Positions 43,177 through 51,289 of a stretch of DNA of 64,000 nt are shown piece by piece (position 1 is the stretch's first letter; every line of letters starts with the position of its first letter). Source of the DNA: UBA9926 sp913064795 (GTDB lineage: Bacteria; Pseudomonadota; Gammaproteobacteria; Pseudomonadales; Azotimanducaceae); contig JBJKZD010000008.1 in assembly GCA_045560765.1 (NCBI GenBank), positions 1-64,000 on the forward strand, written 5' to 3'. The translations under genes and the position numbers were made by a program. The notes beneath the pieces are model-generated. The model saw only the letters and a program-made list of their open reading frames with translations. It searched no databases and had not been told where the DNA came from.

Positions 43177-43390
43177 CTTCAACTCTCGCAATATCGCTTT
43201 CATCGCTTACCGTATTAAAATTTCGTTCGCTTCTAAATGCGTCTTCTTCTCGCGCATCAGGGCTTTCTAAGTCCATCGCTGTAAGCAGCTCAGCGCAATG
43301 GATGATCTTCCTGAGATCGTCTAGGTTACCAGCCTGCTTTCGTTTCCAGCTGCAAGCGTACTCAACGATGCTGGGCATCTCTGCTAGCAT
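43169..43390 (-). CDS. Small acidic protein of unknown function (73 aa)
   Basis: It encodes MLAEMPSIVEYACSWKRKQA onward, charged and helical, ending ESDIARVEDV. It heads an overlapping three-gene set that leads to the excisionase-like gene. It starts just left of the integrase remnant, on the opposite strand. Family unknown. Confidence 0.55.
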   Translation of the reverse strand: MLAEMPSIVEYACSWKRKQAGNLDDLRKIIHCAELLTAMDLESPDAREEDAFRSERNFNTVSDESDIARVEDV

Positions 43391-43394
43391 TGCG

Positions 43395-43592
43395 ATTACA
43401 ATGTTTCGTATGGCTGTTGCAGACTACGGGATTGATGACTTGAGGTTTCACGATAGTCGGCAGGCAGCGAGATACAAATTGGCGGGTAAGTTACAGGAGC
43501 CAGACCTGTGGCGCGTCACTGGCCTCAGGGAAATCGAGCAACGGATGATCTATTACAACCAAGACGCGCGCGAGCTTGCGGGGTTGCTCTAG
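43395..43592 (+). pseudogene. Tyrosine recombinase (integrase) C-terminal remnant
   Basis: About 60 residues remain: YGIDDLRFHDSRQAARYKLA, then GKLQEPDLWRVTGL and REIEQRMIYYNQDARELAGL. This matches the end of phage-type integrases: HxxR box in HDSR, a GH-like motif altered to TGL, and the nucleophile Tyr in MIYYN. The catalytic core and N-terminal domains are missing; the sequence to the left codes on the other strand. It is therefore a decayed integrase beside the left attachment repeat. Confidence 0.75.
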
Positions 43593-43681
43593 CCTTTTGC
43601 CCTGCGAACGGTTTCGGCTTTCAGCCAGGCGGCTCTAGCGTATGTGGGCGCTTTTAGCGCAACGTACCACGGAAATTGTTC
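43589..43681 (-). pseudogene. Possible small phage-type gene remnant
   Basis: A 30-codon frame without a start reads EQFPWYVALKAPTYARAAWL, then KAETVRRAKG. The bias looks coding, but an in-frame TAA precedes it and no start codon exists. Its stop overlaps the integrase remnant's stop. It may be a decayed element gene or chance. Confidence 0.25.
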
Positions 43682-43763
43682 AGCTTATCAAGACCACTTG
43701 ATCTTGGCCTTAGACTGGGTTTGGCTTTCCAGCGCCTCTGGCGCCTTAACTAAAGTTTGCCAC

Positions 43764-44675
43764 TCACCGTGATTGTGGAAACTGACTCACGATCAGACTT
43801 AGCAATCGGTCCGTCATCATACTGGTTGTATGTATTGATGACTTCGCGATGCTCAGATAATGCTTTGGCATTTCCACCACGTCGCGTAGTACCCAGAGGT
43901 GTTCATCGAGATCTCCGAAGGTAGGGGAGGTTTGCATCATGGGGAACCAGGCATCGGTGGCATGAACAAGCTGTAGTACAAGGTCAATATCGTCAGTGAC
44001 ATAACGAGGCTTGGGTGGGTCAAGGTCGTGGTGAGCATAGCGCTTTGCAGTATCTGAATGAATGGGATTTACACTCGCTGGCAAAATCAGGGGATAACCC
44101 AACACATCGACTTCACTGATACTGGTCGATTGCGCGAGTGGATGTTCTTTTCTGAGAAGACAAGCAAAGTGAAGTTCAGCCAGAGAAATGACGTCCAACT
44201 CGCTCCACCGATTCAGATAGCTGGACCCGATGATGAGATGGATGTCTCCAGCTAGCATTCGGGGGCACAGCGTCTGCGGGCTACCGGTCACGACTTTTAC
44301 TTCGACCTGCGGGAATTCTTTAGCGAGCTCGCGGATCGCATGATGCGCGTGAATTAGATTGGATGATGGTGTTACACCAAGGCAAATTCGACCCGTCACC
44401 TTGCTTCCGGAGGCTTGGATATCACTGATTAGATCGTCTACATTACCGAGAATCTGTTCCGCCTGCGAGACAAACAGCTCCCCCTGTTCCGAGAGCGCAA
44501 TACCCCGCGGTCGACGATGAAACAGTTTTACGCCAAGGGTCTCCTCAACCTCGGCAATACTCCTAGATAAGGCTGACTGAGTGATGCCGAGGTTTTCTCC
44601 AGCTAAGGTAATCGCTTCAGCTTTGGCTACTTCAACGATGTAGCGCATTCGTTTGAGATCTACTGGGCTAGACAT
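43764..44675 (-). CDS. LysR family transcriptional regulator
   Basis: This 303-residue protein has an N-terminal LysR winged helix (MRYIVEVAKAEAITLAGENL, then GITQSALSRSIAEVEETLGV) and a periplasmic-binding-like effector domain from about residue 90. It diverges from the first deacylase gene across 113 bases holding an ATTC-N7-GAAT box. It probably activates the deacylase/transporter genes when a substrate binds. Confidence 0.92.
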   Translation of the reverse strand: MSSPVDLKRMRYIVEVAKAEAITLAGENLGITQSALSRSIAEVEETLGVKLFHRRPRGIALSEQGELFVSQAEQILGNVDDLISDIQASGSKVTGRICLGVTPSSNLIHAHHAIRELAKEFPQVEVKVVTGSPQTLCPRMLAGDIHLIIGSSYLNRWSELDVISLAELHFACLLRKEHPLAQSTSISEVDVLGYPLILPASVNPIHSDTAKRYAHHDLDPPKPRYVTDDIDLVLQLVHATDAWFPMMQTSPTFGDLDEHLWVLRDVVEMPKHYLSIAKSSIHTTSMMTDRLLSLIVSQFPQSR

Positions 44676-44688
44676 TGGATAAATTGAT

Positions 44689-44703
44689 ATTCATAAAACG
44701 AAT
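44689..44703. promoter_or_regulatory. Predicted LysR-type box
   Basis: ATTCATAAAACGAAT is an ATTC-N7-GAAT inverted repeat containing the T-N11-A pattern of LysR regulators, 14 bases before the LysR start and 86 bases before the divergent deacylase. Confidence 0.5.
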
Positions 44704-44788
44704 GGCAATTAGTCAAACCTGAATTGGTTCTCATGTCAATCACTCTCTACGATAAACTTTTAATCAGGCAAGTAGTCAGGAGAGCACT

Positions 44789-46450
44789 ATGACGCACGAT
44801 ATCGTAATTCGTGGCGGGAATATTATTGATGGAACAGGATCGGAGGCATTTATGGGTGATGTTGCCATTGATGATGGATTGATCACTGCGATAGGGACTG
44901 TTGAGGGCCAAGGCAGAGAGGAGATTGATGCTGCTGGTCTTGCGGTTACGCCGGGTTTTGTTGACATACACACACACCTTGATGCCCAGATCGGTTGGGA
45001 CCCTGAAATGACGCCGATCAGTTGGCATGGTGTCACCACCGCCTTGATTGGAAACTGCGGCCTGACATTCGCGCCCTGTAAACCCGATGATGTTGAGCTC
45101 CTTGCTGGCATGATGGAAACCGTCGAGGACATTCCCAAGCAAGCCATTCTCTCTGGACTTCCTTGGAACTGGGAACATTACGGCCAATACCTTGACATGT
45201 TGGAAGGGCTGAAGCCCTCGCTGAATGTTGCAGGACTCGTGGGGCATTGTGCCGTTCGCTATTACGTTATGGGTGATCGGTCTTTTGACGAGCAGTCAAC
45301 TGATGCTGAAAAACAGCAGATGGCAGACATCGTAGAGCAAGCCATGAAAGATGGCGCGGTGGGATTCTCGTCTAATCGTTACGAGCCACATAAAGCACCC
45401 GATGGCCGTTCAATTCCGGGTACATTTGCCGAGCGTTCTGAACTTGAAGAGATTGCTAAGGTTGTCGGGCCGCGTGATGGGTTGTTCCAACTTGTGGGTG
45501 CTGATTACGAGATTATGAAGGCGGTTGCAGGAACAGAGCGCAGCAGGATTCTGTTTAGCCATGGTTGTTCAGGAGAAGAAGGCTCCGGCAAGAAGGCTGC
45601 GTCATTGCTGGACGAGTTGAATTTGGAAGGACGTAACATCACTGGTATAAGTCATACCCGCGGTTCTGGATTCCTGTTTGGTCTCCAGTCGAGTATACCG
45701 ATCGTGGGTCCTGCATGGGATGCGTTGAGAGAGAAGGATTTCGAAGGAAGACTCCTCGCTATTAACGATGAAGCGTTTTGTAAGACTTTGACAGCAGAAG
45801 CACGGGAACCGAACTCTTGTCGCATCCCTCTGCAAAAAGTCCACTTCCTGGGTCTCGAAGACGTACCTGATCATAGCGCCGCACAGAACCTGATCGAGTT
45901 ATCAAAAGCTGCTGGCGAACATTGGTCTGAAACATTCCTTCGCCTCTCGCGAGACAGTCAGGGCCGGGGTCTTTTCAATTGGCGCATGTTTGGCGGCAAC
46001 CTTAAAGAGAATGGTGATCTTTTTGCGAGTGAACATCTAATCCCAGGTCTTGGTGATGTTGGTGCCCACGTTTCTCAGATAATGGATGCCGGTTGGGCAA
46101 GCTTTATGCTTTCGCATTATGTGCGCAAGGCAGGTGTGTTTACGCTCCCGCAGGCGATCAAACGAATGGCAGCGGATCCTGCGGCGGTGGTTGGTCTCAC
46201 TGACAGGGGAATCTTGAAAGCCGGGATGAAGGCAGACATTAATGTGTTTAACCCAGCAGAAGTAACCGAGTTGCAACCTGTATTGGTGAATGACTTCCCT
46301 GGCGGTGCACCGCGATACATTCAAAAGGCACGTGGCTTCAAGGCAACGCTTGTTAACGGGCGAATCAATGTCCTAGATGGAGAAACAACGGGTGTTCGCG
46401 CAGGGCAGGTACTTCGTCACCAACGACAATTCAATGGTGCAAGTGCATGA
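44789..46450 (+). CDS. N-acyl-D-amino-acid deacylase family amidohydrolase, copy 1
   Basis: At 553 residues it begins DIVIRGGNIIDGTGSEAFMG and has PGFVDIHTHLDAQIGWDP (metal His pair), ALIGNCGLTFAPC (the Cys ligand region of D-aminoacylases), ISHTRGSG and LGDVGAHVSQIMD, the Asp region. The family hydrolyses N-acyl-D-amino acids or related cyclic or acylated amides. AGGAGAGCACT precedes the ATG. It is paralogous to the gene at 48237; a transporter lies between them. Confidence 0.87.
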   Translation: MTHDIVIRGGNIIDGTGSEAFMGDVAIDDGLITAIGTVEGQGREEIDAAGLAVTPGFVDIHTHLDAQIGWDPEMTPISWHGVTTALIGNCGLTFAPCKPDDVELLAGMMETVEDIPKQAILSGLPWNWEHYGQYLDMLEGLKPSLNVAGLVGHCAVRYYVMGDRSFDEQSTDAEKQQMADIVEQAMKDGAVGFSSNRYEPHKAPDGRSIPGTFAERSELEEIAKVVGPRDGLFQLVGADYEIMKAVAGTERSRILFSHGCSGEEGSGKKAASLLDELNLEGRNITGISHTRGSGFLFGLQSSIPIVGPAWDALREKDFEGRLLAINDEAFCKTLTAEAREPNSCRIPLQKVHFLGLEDVPDHSAAQNLIELSKAAGEHWSETFLRLSRDSQGRGLFNWRMFGGNLKENGDLFASEHLIPGLGDVGAHVSQIMDAGWASFMLSHYVRKAGVFTLPQAIKRMAADPAAVVGLTDRGILKAGMKADINVFNPAEVTELQPVLVNDFPGGAPRYIQKARGFKATLVNGRINVLDGETTGVRAGQVLRHQRQFNGASA

Positions 46451-46701
46451 AGGTAAGCAGTACTGGCTCACTTGATTTGGAGTGGAGAGGAGAAGGTTTG
46501 AACTGCAATCTACTCAGACGTGATTGTGTCGCCCATATGTCGTGCATGACAGTAGCTGAAAAACGCTCCGATATCAGCGACAAACTGATCACTCGACTTT
46601 TTACTGGCAAAAGTGGCAATGAGCAACTGGTGTGCTAGTGATAGCTTCCCTAATAAGCTCGAAGCTCATTTGCCTTATCGCCATCTGGTGGAGGGTGCAC
46701 C

Positions 46702-48180
46702 TTGGCTGAGGTGGCGAGTTACGCAAGCGCACAATCTCGTCGGGCGCCGCTTAGCGTTCTGACTAAGTTCGTATACGCCTGGGGCGAATTGCCAGGCAGC
46801 CATATGAACTTTGCGATTGGCGTTTTTATGTTGCTCTACTACAACCAGATCCTTGGTGTGAGCGCTACGGCTGTCTCTATTGCGGCAGGGGTAGCATTGT
46901 TCTTGGATGCGGTGTCGGATCCTCTGATGGGCGCATACTCGGATCAGTTTAAATCCCGATTAGGTCGCAGGCACCCCTTCATGTATATCGCCGCGATTCC
47001 ACTGGGCGTGTTCATCTGCTTGCTGTTCTCACCGCCAACGGGTGCAAGCGAAACGTCGCTTATCGCATGGATGGTGTTTTTCTTGCTCCTTACTCGGCTT
47101 ACCTTCACAGTGTTTAGTGTGCCATGGAGTGCGCTGATGCCAGAGCTTGCTGTGAAATATGAAGACCGGACGTCTCTGGCAGCCTATCGCCCACTTGTTG
47201 GTTATGTCTTTGGCGGGTTGTTTGGCATGCTTGTTTTTGCCTTTGTCTTCCCGTCAAGCGAGGCTTACCCTCAGGGTCAGTTGAATCCTGGTCAGTATCC
47301 AGGGTTTGCGATATTGATTGGAAGTCTTATCAGTCTATGGTGCCTTGTGACCACGCATTTTACCCGCAGAGAAATCCCGTACCTTTTGCAACCTGTTAAC
47401 AGAACGAGACCAAACCTAAGTGGGATGGTTGGTGAAGTGATATCTGCCTTGAAAAGCAAAAACTACCAACTACTTTTGGCCGCGGTCCTGGTTTATTTTG
47501 GCATCGTGTCAACTCTCGCGGTTTTTGACATGTTGGTTAACACATATTTTTGGCGCCTAACGGGGGAACAACTCAGCTCTCTGGCACTGTTTGCCATTGC
47601 GGGCCCAGTGTTCGGCTTCATCTTGGCTCCGCGTTTACAAGTTTATTTTCAAAAAAACCAAATTCTTTGCACCGTGATGGTGATGCAAATGGCGTTTAGC
47701 ATGGTGACCGTAGCGGCGCGACTAAGCGGATTTTTCCCAGCTAACGACAGTACGTTTTTTTTGCCACTGCTTGCAATCTTGACTGCTGCGCAAGCGTTTA
47801 TGCAGGTTATAGGAATGATCGCCTTGTTATCGATGTTGGCTGATCTGGTGGATGAACAGGAGTTACAAACCGGAAAAAGGCAGGAGGGCGTGTTTGCGTC
47901 TGGACTTGCTCTGGCCACGAAAGCTGTTGGCAGCGTTGGCGTGATTATTGGCGGATTGTTAGTTGATCATTTCATTGGGCTTGAGCCGGGACAAGCAGGC
48001 TCCGCTGCGGCGGCAATACCAGAAGACATCATTTTTCGCTTAGCAATCACTGATGCGGTCATCGTAAATGTCTTTGTGCTGATACCCGCGTTCCTGATTA
48101 GTCGGTATAGCCTAACGTCTGAACGAGTGGCAGCGATTCAGGAAAACCTAGATGAACTTAGAAAAAAGGATAGCGGCTAA
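46702..48180 (+). CDS. GPH-type MFS transporter
   Basis: This 492-residue protein has about 12 membrane helices and begins with TTG behind GGTGGAGGG. The segment FLDAVSDPLMGAYSDQFKSR with LGRRHPFMYIAAIPLGVF is the glycoside-pentoside-hexuronide:cation symporter signature (MFS_2). It lies between two deacylase genes and probably imports their substrate or a shared amide or glycoside. The cargo cannot be told from sequence. Confidence 0.87.
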   Translation: MAEVASYASAQSRRAPLSVLTKFVYAWGELPGSHMNFAIGVFMLLYYNQILGVSATAVSIAAGVALFLDAVSDPLMGAYSDQFKSRLGRRHPFMYIAAIPLGVFICLLFSPPTGASETSLIAWMVFFLLLTRLTFTVFSVPWSALMPELAVKYEDRTSLAAYRPLVGYVFGGLFGMLVFAFVFPSSEAYPQGQLNPGQYPGFAILIGSLISLWCLVTTHFTRREIPYLLQPVNRTRPNLSGMVGEVISALKSKNYQLLLAAVLVYFGIVSTLAVFDMLVNTYFWRLTGEQLSSLALFAIAGPVFGFILAPRLQVYFQKNQILCTVMVMQMAFSMVTVAARLSGFFPANDSTFFLPLLAILTAAQAFMQVIGMIALLSMLADLVDEQELQTGKRQEGVFASGLALATKAVGSVGVIIGGLLVDHFIGLEPGQAGSAAAAIPEDIIFRLAITDAVIVNVFVLIPAFLISRYSLTSERVAAIQENLDELRKKDSG

Positions 48181-48195
48181 ATCTAGTGACTTAAA

Positions 48196-48225
48196 TTTTT
48201 CAAGAACTAATTTTTCAAGAACTAA
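48196..48225 (+). repeat. 15-bp exact tandem duplication before copy 2 deacylase
   Basis: TTTTTCAAGAACTAA occurs twice head to tail (48196-48210, 48211-48225), directly followed by AGGAG and the start of the gene at 48237. It lies in the 5' leader, so copy number could alter mRNA structure or spacing. Confidence 0.9.
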
Positions 48226-48236
48226 AGGAGATCCAA

Positions 48237-49988
48237 ATGGTTAACGACCTCTTGATCAAAAATGGCACCCTCATTGATGGATCTGGCTCGGAACCGATTC
48301 GAGCAGACATTATTGTCAATGATGGGCGAATTACTCGTATCGGCAATTGCGGATCAGTTGAAGCCGCACAGGTGATCGACGCCACCGACCGTATCGTCAC
48401 GCCGGGTTTTATCGACGCACATACACACCTCGATGCCCAAGTCGGTTGGGATCCAGCATTAACCCCTAGTAGTTATCACGGCATTACGACCGTGCTTGTC
48501 GGTAACTGCGGCGTAACTTTCGCGCCAGTATCGCCGGGGAACGAACCTAAACTGGCGGAAATTATGGAGGGGGTCGAAGATATTTCAGCCAAGGCCATCA
48601 TGACTGGATTGCCTTGGTCGTGGACGGGATACGGCGGCTATCTGGATGCTGTACAAAAACTTAAGCCAGCACTGAATATTGTCGGCCTAGTTGGCCATGC
48701 AGCGGTCCGTTATGACGTCATGGGTGATAGAGCGATCGACCATGATGCGGTGCCAACGGATGATGAAATCAGAGACATCGCCGATCGTGTTCGTGAATCG
48801 GTTGCTGCGGGGGCCGTTGGTTTCTCGACGTCACGGTTGCACGGTCATGCTGTACCCGATGGGCGCCAAATGCCAGGCACGTTTGCGAGAATGCCGGAAT
48901 TGCGAGCGATTCAGCAGGCGGTGGTTGAGGGTGGTGGCCAAGGCGCCATCTTCCAATTTGTACCGGAGATTAATTCGCTGGGTCGTACCTTGGTTGAGGT
49001 TTTAAAGGGTGCAGAGCCGGGGGTACTCCTCGACCCTAATAAGACGCGAGAGTTTCTGGTCATGAAGGACGCCGCTGATGCAGGGTGTCACGTGATGTTC
49101 TCCGGTGGCGCATTACCTTTCGGTGACGGTTGTGTCGGCATAATGGAGGATTTCCTTGCGTCTGCTAACGCTGATGAGCGGAAGATAACCACGCTTGTCC
49201 ATTCCCGGCCGAGTGGCAGTCTGCTAGGTCTTGCGCAGCTTCCACCTTTTAATGGGCCGGCATGGACTGCGCTTATGTTGCTTCCCTCATTAGCTGAACG
49301 GCTTGATGCGCTCCGCGATCCGGATTCTAGGACAACGCTGATCGAAGAAGCACGAGAGCACGGCTTCCGTCTTCCTCCTGAGCAAATCCATCCCATGGGG
49401 TTAGCGGAGAAGCCGGACTACGATCTTGATTCACGAACAAGCCTGGCTGACCTCGCAAGGGAAGCAGGTGTCGACCCCGTTGAGTTGATGGTTGATCGAC
49501 TGGTTGCCAGCGAGGGCCGAGAGTTGTTCAACGGTTGGAATTTCGGTGCTAACCTCGAAGCGCAATGGCGATTGATGCAATCGGCCAACTGTATGCCAGG
49601 GCTTGGTGATGCAGGCGCCCACGTCGGCGAGATTGTCGATGCTGATTCGACGACTTTTCTTCTCGCCTCCCTTGCTAGAGACCGAGGAATAATGTCGATC
49701 CCTGAGGCGGTATACAAGCTAACCGGCATGCCAGCATCGGTACTTGGTTTAAAGGAACGTGGCCAAGTGAAGGAAGGTTGGCACGCTGATCTGAATATTA
49801 TCGATCTAAAAGCCCTCGGCTCGACACAGCCGGTGTACATGAACGACTTACCGTATGACGGTGGTCGCTTTGTGGTTGGCAGTACTGGCTACGATGCAAC
49901 CATCGTGGGCGGTCAGGTAATTATTCAGAAGGGCAAATTAACGGGCCAACGACCCGGACAGGTCATTCGAGACTTTGTGCGTAATTAG
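48237..49988 (+). CDS. N-acyl-D-amino-acid deacylase family amidohydrolase, copy 2
   Basis: At 583 residues it shows the same motifs as copy 1: NDLLIKNGTLIDGSGSEPIR, PGFIDAHTHLDAQVGWDP, VLVGNCGVTFAPV, LVHSRPSG and LGDAGAHVGEIVD. It has a longer middle segment. AAAGGAGATCC precedes the ATG. The two copies clearly descend from one gene but have diverged well beyond a recent duplication, so their substrates may differ. A hairpin follows at 50031. Confidence 0.87.
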   Translation: MVNDLLIKNGTLIDGSGSEPIRADIIVNDGRITRIGNCGSVEAAQVIDATDRIVTPGFIDAHTHLDAQVGWDPALTPSSYHGITTVLVGNCGVTFAPVSPGNEPKLAEIMEGVEDISAKAIMTGLPWSWTGYGGYLDAVQKLKPALNIVGLVGHAAVRYDVMGDRAIDHDAVPTDDEIRDIADRVRESVAAGAVGFSTSRLHGHAVPDGRQMPGTFARMPELRAIQQAVVEGGGQGAIFQFVPEINSLGRTLVEVLKGAEPGVLLDPNKTREFLVMKDAADAGCHVMFSGGALPFGDGCVGIMEDFLASANADERKITTLVHSRPSGSLLGLAQLPPFNGPAWTALMLLPSLAERLDALRDPDSRTTLIEEAREHGFRLPPEQIHPMGLAEKPDYDLDSRTSLADLAREAGVDPVELMVDRLVASEGRELFNGWNFGANLEAQWRLMQSANCMPGLGDAGAHVGEIVDADSTTFLLASLARDRGIMSIPEAVYKLTGMPASVLGLKERGQVKEGWHADLNIIDLKALGSTQPVYMNDLPYDGGRFVVGSTGYDATIVGGQVIIQKGKLTGQRPGQVIRDFVRN

Positions 49989-50030
49989 GTTTCGGAAAGA
50001 GGTTTTCGGAACAAGTTCGTTAGTGGCAGG

Positions 50031-50057
50031 GACAGGTGTCAGGATGAGGCGCCTGTC
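50031..50057 (+). terminator. Hairpin after copy 2 deacylase
   Basis: GACAGGTG (50031-50038) pairs with CGCCTGTC (50050-50057), one G-U included, around an 11-base loop, 42 bases after the stop. There is no T-run. Confidence 0.45.
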
Positions 50058-50273
50058 TTACCAGAATGCAGGCATAATCCCGTGCCATAACTGTGCCGCC
50101 GGGGCTCGGGTTTGGCCTATCCTTTCATAGCCTTATACCGCCTATTCCGTTTTACACCGTTCGCAGACTGAGGGTGGTCAACCTATAAAAACATGAAAAC
50201 CCATGAAAGAGCAGATAACCAGTTTTACGGAGCGTTGCAAGAGGGGGTGGCTGTGAGGCCAATAGAAATGGGG

Positions 50274-50302
50274 GTGATTGGAGGCTGGGGTCGGAATCGA
50301 AC
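50274..50302. repeat. 29-bp tRNA-Cys-end repeat (island 1 right boundary)
   Basis: It is identical to 42802-42830. It covers the T-arm and acceptor end of tRNA-Cys through the CCA, plus five bases beyond. The intact tRNA is on this side, so the island lies downstream of the tRNA's 3' end. Confidence 0.88.
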
Positions 50303-50352
50303 CGGCGTAAACGGTGTTGCAGACCGCTGCATGACCACTCTGCCACCCAGCC
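50279..50352 (-). tRNA. tRNA-Cys (anticodon GCA)
   Basis: On the minus strand GGCTGGG pairs with CCCAGCC, then T and an encoded CCA. The anticodon loop CTGCAAC gives GCA. The T-loop is GGTTCGATTCC. The 74-base length is standard. Confidence 0.97.
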
Positions 50353-50517
50353 TCAGGAGCGCAATGATATCCCATCTATTGACCATAATCATCCGTAGAT
50401 TGATTCGGCCACTTGTTTGCCTGGCTCGAGTTGATTGGTCTGAACCTTCGGGCCCTGGGCCGATGGTCAAATGGACTAACGCTCTGTTAATCTTCTGTCA
50501 TCTGTAGGAGGAAAAAG

Positions 50518-51285
50518 ATGGGACGATTAGAGGGTAAAGTTGCGGTCATTACTGGCGGGGCCGGGGGTATTGGAATCGCCGCGGCTAAACGATTTGTCGA
50601 GGAGGGCGCTAAGGTTATGTTGGTCGACCTGGATGAGGCAGCCTTGGTCGACGCGAGTAATCAAGTGGGTAGCAACGTCAGCGCCTATTGCGTGGCAGAT
50701 GTTAGCCAAAAATCCGATACCGAACGTTATGTCCAGCAAGCGGTCGACGTTTTTGGCGGTGTCGATATTTTGCTTGCCAATGCCGGGATTGAGGGGGAGG
50801 TAAAACCTTTTCTCGAGTCGAGCGATGAGATGTTTGACAAGGTCATGGCCGTAAATGTTAGAGGTGTTTGGTTGGGACTACAGGCGATGTTTCCGGTGAT
50901 GCAGGCGCGTGGTGGCGGCAGCATTATTATCACCTCATCGGTCGCCGGGATTAAGGGCGCGAGCATGCTGGCCCCGTATGTCACCAGCAAGCATGCGGTG
51001 ATTGGCCTCATGCGCTCGGCGGCACTGAGTGGCGCTGAGCACAAGATTCGCGTTAACACGGTGAATCCTTCTCCGGTTGAGACGCGCATGATGCGTAGTT
51101 TGGAAGCGGGGATGATGCCGGAAGACTTGGAGGCTGCTCATGAGGTCATGAGTGCGAACATCCCGATGGGGCGTTATGCCGAGCCGCTCGACATCGCGAA
51201 TATGATGCTTTTTCTTGCGTCGGATGAGGGGGCGTTTATGACCGGTGGGGTCTATATGGCTGATGGTGGATCCTCAGCGCGCTGA
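50518..51285 (+). CDS. Short-chain dehydrogenase/reductase (FabG-like)
   Basis: This 255-residue SDR has TGGAGGIGIAAAKRFVEEGA, ILLANAGIEGE, catalytic SSVAGIKGAS and YVTSKHA, and a standard C-terminus SDEGAFMTGGVYMADGG. A strong AGGAGG precedes the ATG. It is followed four bases later by the thioesterase gene, so the pair may act on acyl-CoA or hydroxyacyl intermediates. Confidence 0.9.
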   Translation: MGRLEGKVAVITGGAGGIGIAAAKRFVEEGAKVMLVDLDEAALVDASNQVGSNVSAYCVADVSQKSDTERYVQQAVDVFGGVDILLANAGIEGEVKPFLESSDEMFDKVMAVNVRGVWLGLQAMFPVMQARGGGSIIITSSVAGIKGASMLAPYVTSKHAVIGLMRSAALSGAEHKIRVNTVNPSPVETRMMRSLEAGMMPEDLEAAHEVMSANIPMGRYAEPLDIANMMLFLASDEGAFMTGGVYMADGGSSAR

Positions 51286-51289
51286 TGCC

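Noticed and set aside
43302..43394. Upstream part of the integrase-remnant frame
   Set aside because: The sequence here is better explained by the opposite-strand 73-residue gene, and it has no recombinase similarity.
46447..46638. 63-codon frame overlapping the first deacylase stop as ATGA
   Set aside because: The overlap is tempting, but the sequence has no domain or helix pattern and no conserved look. It is likely chance.
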